Below are positions 63,187-64,000 of a stretch of 64,000 nt of DNA, in pieces. Each line of letters begins with the position of its first letter. Within the stretch, counting starts at the first letter, position 1. Under the pieces are notes generated by a model that was not told the origin of the DNA, searched no databases, and saw only the letters and a program-made list of their open reading frames with translations. The position numbers were made by a program, and so were the translations under genes. The stretch is from Moringa oleifera. Lineage: Eukaryota > Streptophyta > Magnoliopsida > Brassicales > Moringaceae. Where the stretch lies: the NCBI GenBank assembly GCA_021397835.1, contig JAJFZO010000446.1, positions 682,001-746,000 on the forward strand, in the 5' to 3' direction.

Positions 63187-64000
63187 CCTAAAATGAAAGA
63201 AAAAAGAAAAAGTAGAAGAAAGAGCAAAAGAGTCACATAAAATACAAAGAACTACAAAGGCGAAGGTTGAGAGCTTTGGGTTCACTAAGAAGAAATATAG
63301 AGGTATCTTTTGCAGGAAGCAAAGTGAAAGAGAAAAATACCTTTTTGAAACCTATTTTAAATGAAACAATCATTTTTAGTGAAGACCAAGAGGCAACATG
63401 CGAAATCTGTAACCTTTCTACCTCCCTAAGTCGCAAGGTAAATCATGATCAAGCATTCATGTAATAAATATGTTAAAAAAGCCTTTTCAACAACGACTTA
63501 GTGGAATGCTAACTTGACATTAGATATGGTTTTTTTCATCCTGCTTCTGCCTTGATCATTCATTGGGTTGACCCATATCTCTCTCGATCACTCATTAGGC
63601 CATTCAGCTTTTGAGATCCCGACTTGGGCATATTTTTTATCATTCATCAGGTTGTCCCATGACATTAAACTCCCAACCTAGAGAGTCCCAAGTTATATCA
63701 AGGCATGAACATTAAAATGCAAGATGTGCATTTTCAAAAATAATTCTGTAAGTTTCCAAAGATAGTCCAAAAGATTATAAAATCAAGAAAAAGGTAGTAC
63801 GATATAAGAACCATGTGTCTACGCATCTTAGATCAATGGTGAGCACTTGCCATTTTTGCCCGTGCCATAACTATATATACCTTTTCAATCGAAAGAAAAA
63901 GAATCAGTTTTGAATGAGTTTTTGGATCTATTTCTTTTTAGTTTCGAGAGGAAAGATCAAAGAGAGAGATTGCTTTTTCATAGAGAAGTCTTTTTTTTTT
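63187..64000. other. Region upstream of the gypsy-type relic; no gene seen
   Basis: By orientation this is the 5' side of the minus-strand retroelement gene. A perfect TATATATA core at 63872-63879 on the plus strand is followed by an A/G-rich leader-like stretch (63890-63980). It could be the TATA/R part of an LTR or of a gene beyond the window edge, and I cannot decide between them. Short repeated words 'cattca.(t/c)(g/a)ggttg.cccat' occur at about 63560 and 63642. Confidence 0.35.

Overview
This is plant (angiosperm) nuclear DNA: AT-rich, gene-poor and built almost entirely of mobile elements and their ruins. The evidence is CACTA (En/Spm) DNA transposons with spliced TNP2-type transposase genes, Tat/Ogre-like Ty3 LTRs, GT-AG introns and a seven-exon terpene synthase pseudogene. 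I cannot name the species. No intact protein-coding gene is visible.

Left part (1-24620). A complex GC-richer tandem repeat, here called S (unit about 0.7-0.9 kb), occupies 1-165 and about 14890-24620. Inside it lie copies of a second segment, U (about 12145-14890 and 18373-20480), so U plus S form a higher-order repeat of several kb. Two decayed minus-strand CACTA elements sit in this array. Element A (166-6050) keeps remnants of TNP2, a Transposase_24-type gene and a Ulp1-like cysteine protease domain. Element B (6051-12144) keeps a TNP2 relic, a GC-rich CCATGG array and its right terminus. That terminus, with 1.1 kb of flank, was then tandemly duplicated.

Middle (24620-51700). There is a foldback-like inverted repeat (24985-25515), a 235-bp tandem duplication (28388-28858) and a minus-strand LTR with a polypurine tract (29543-31902). 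A terpene synthase pseudogene follows at 36102-38690 (+). A long AT-rich, highly diverged repeat landscape (38700-48570) is split by a solo LTR with a perfect 5-bp target duplication (41765-43448). A truncated CACTA end, element C, lies at 48578-50300, and then the C-terminal half of a gypsy-type retroelement gene relic.

Right part (51713-64000). Element E is a structurally complete 10,368-bp CACTA transposon: 12-bp perfect terminal inverted repeats, a TGT target duplication and many TAGCGAC subterminal motifs. It also has a 1.9-kb GC-rich higher-order array, a TNP2 gene with four exons and a Transposase_24 gene with about five. TNP2 carries four or five nonsense codons, each explicable by one C-to-T (or G-to-A) transition, plus a 1-bp frameshift. 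E is therefore dead for its own protein but has intact-looking ends. It interrupts the minus-strand gypsy-type gene, whose N-terminal half continues at 62084-63186. B and E belong to one family and share the unusual TIR / GC-rich array / AT-rich leader / TNP2 layout.
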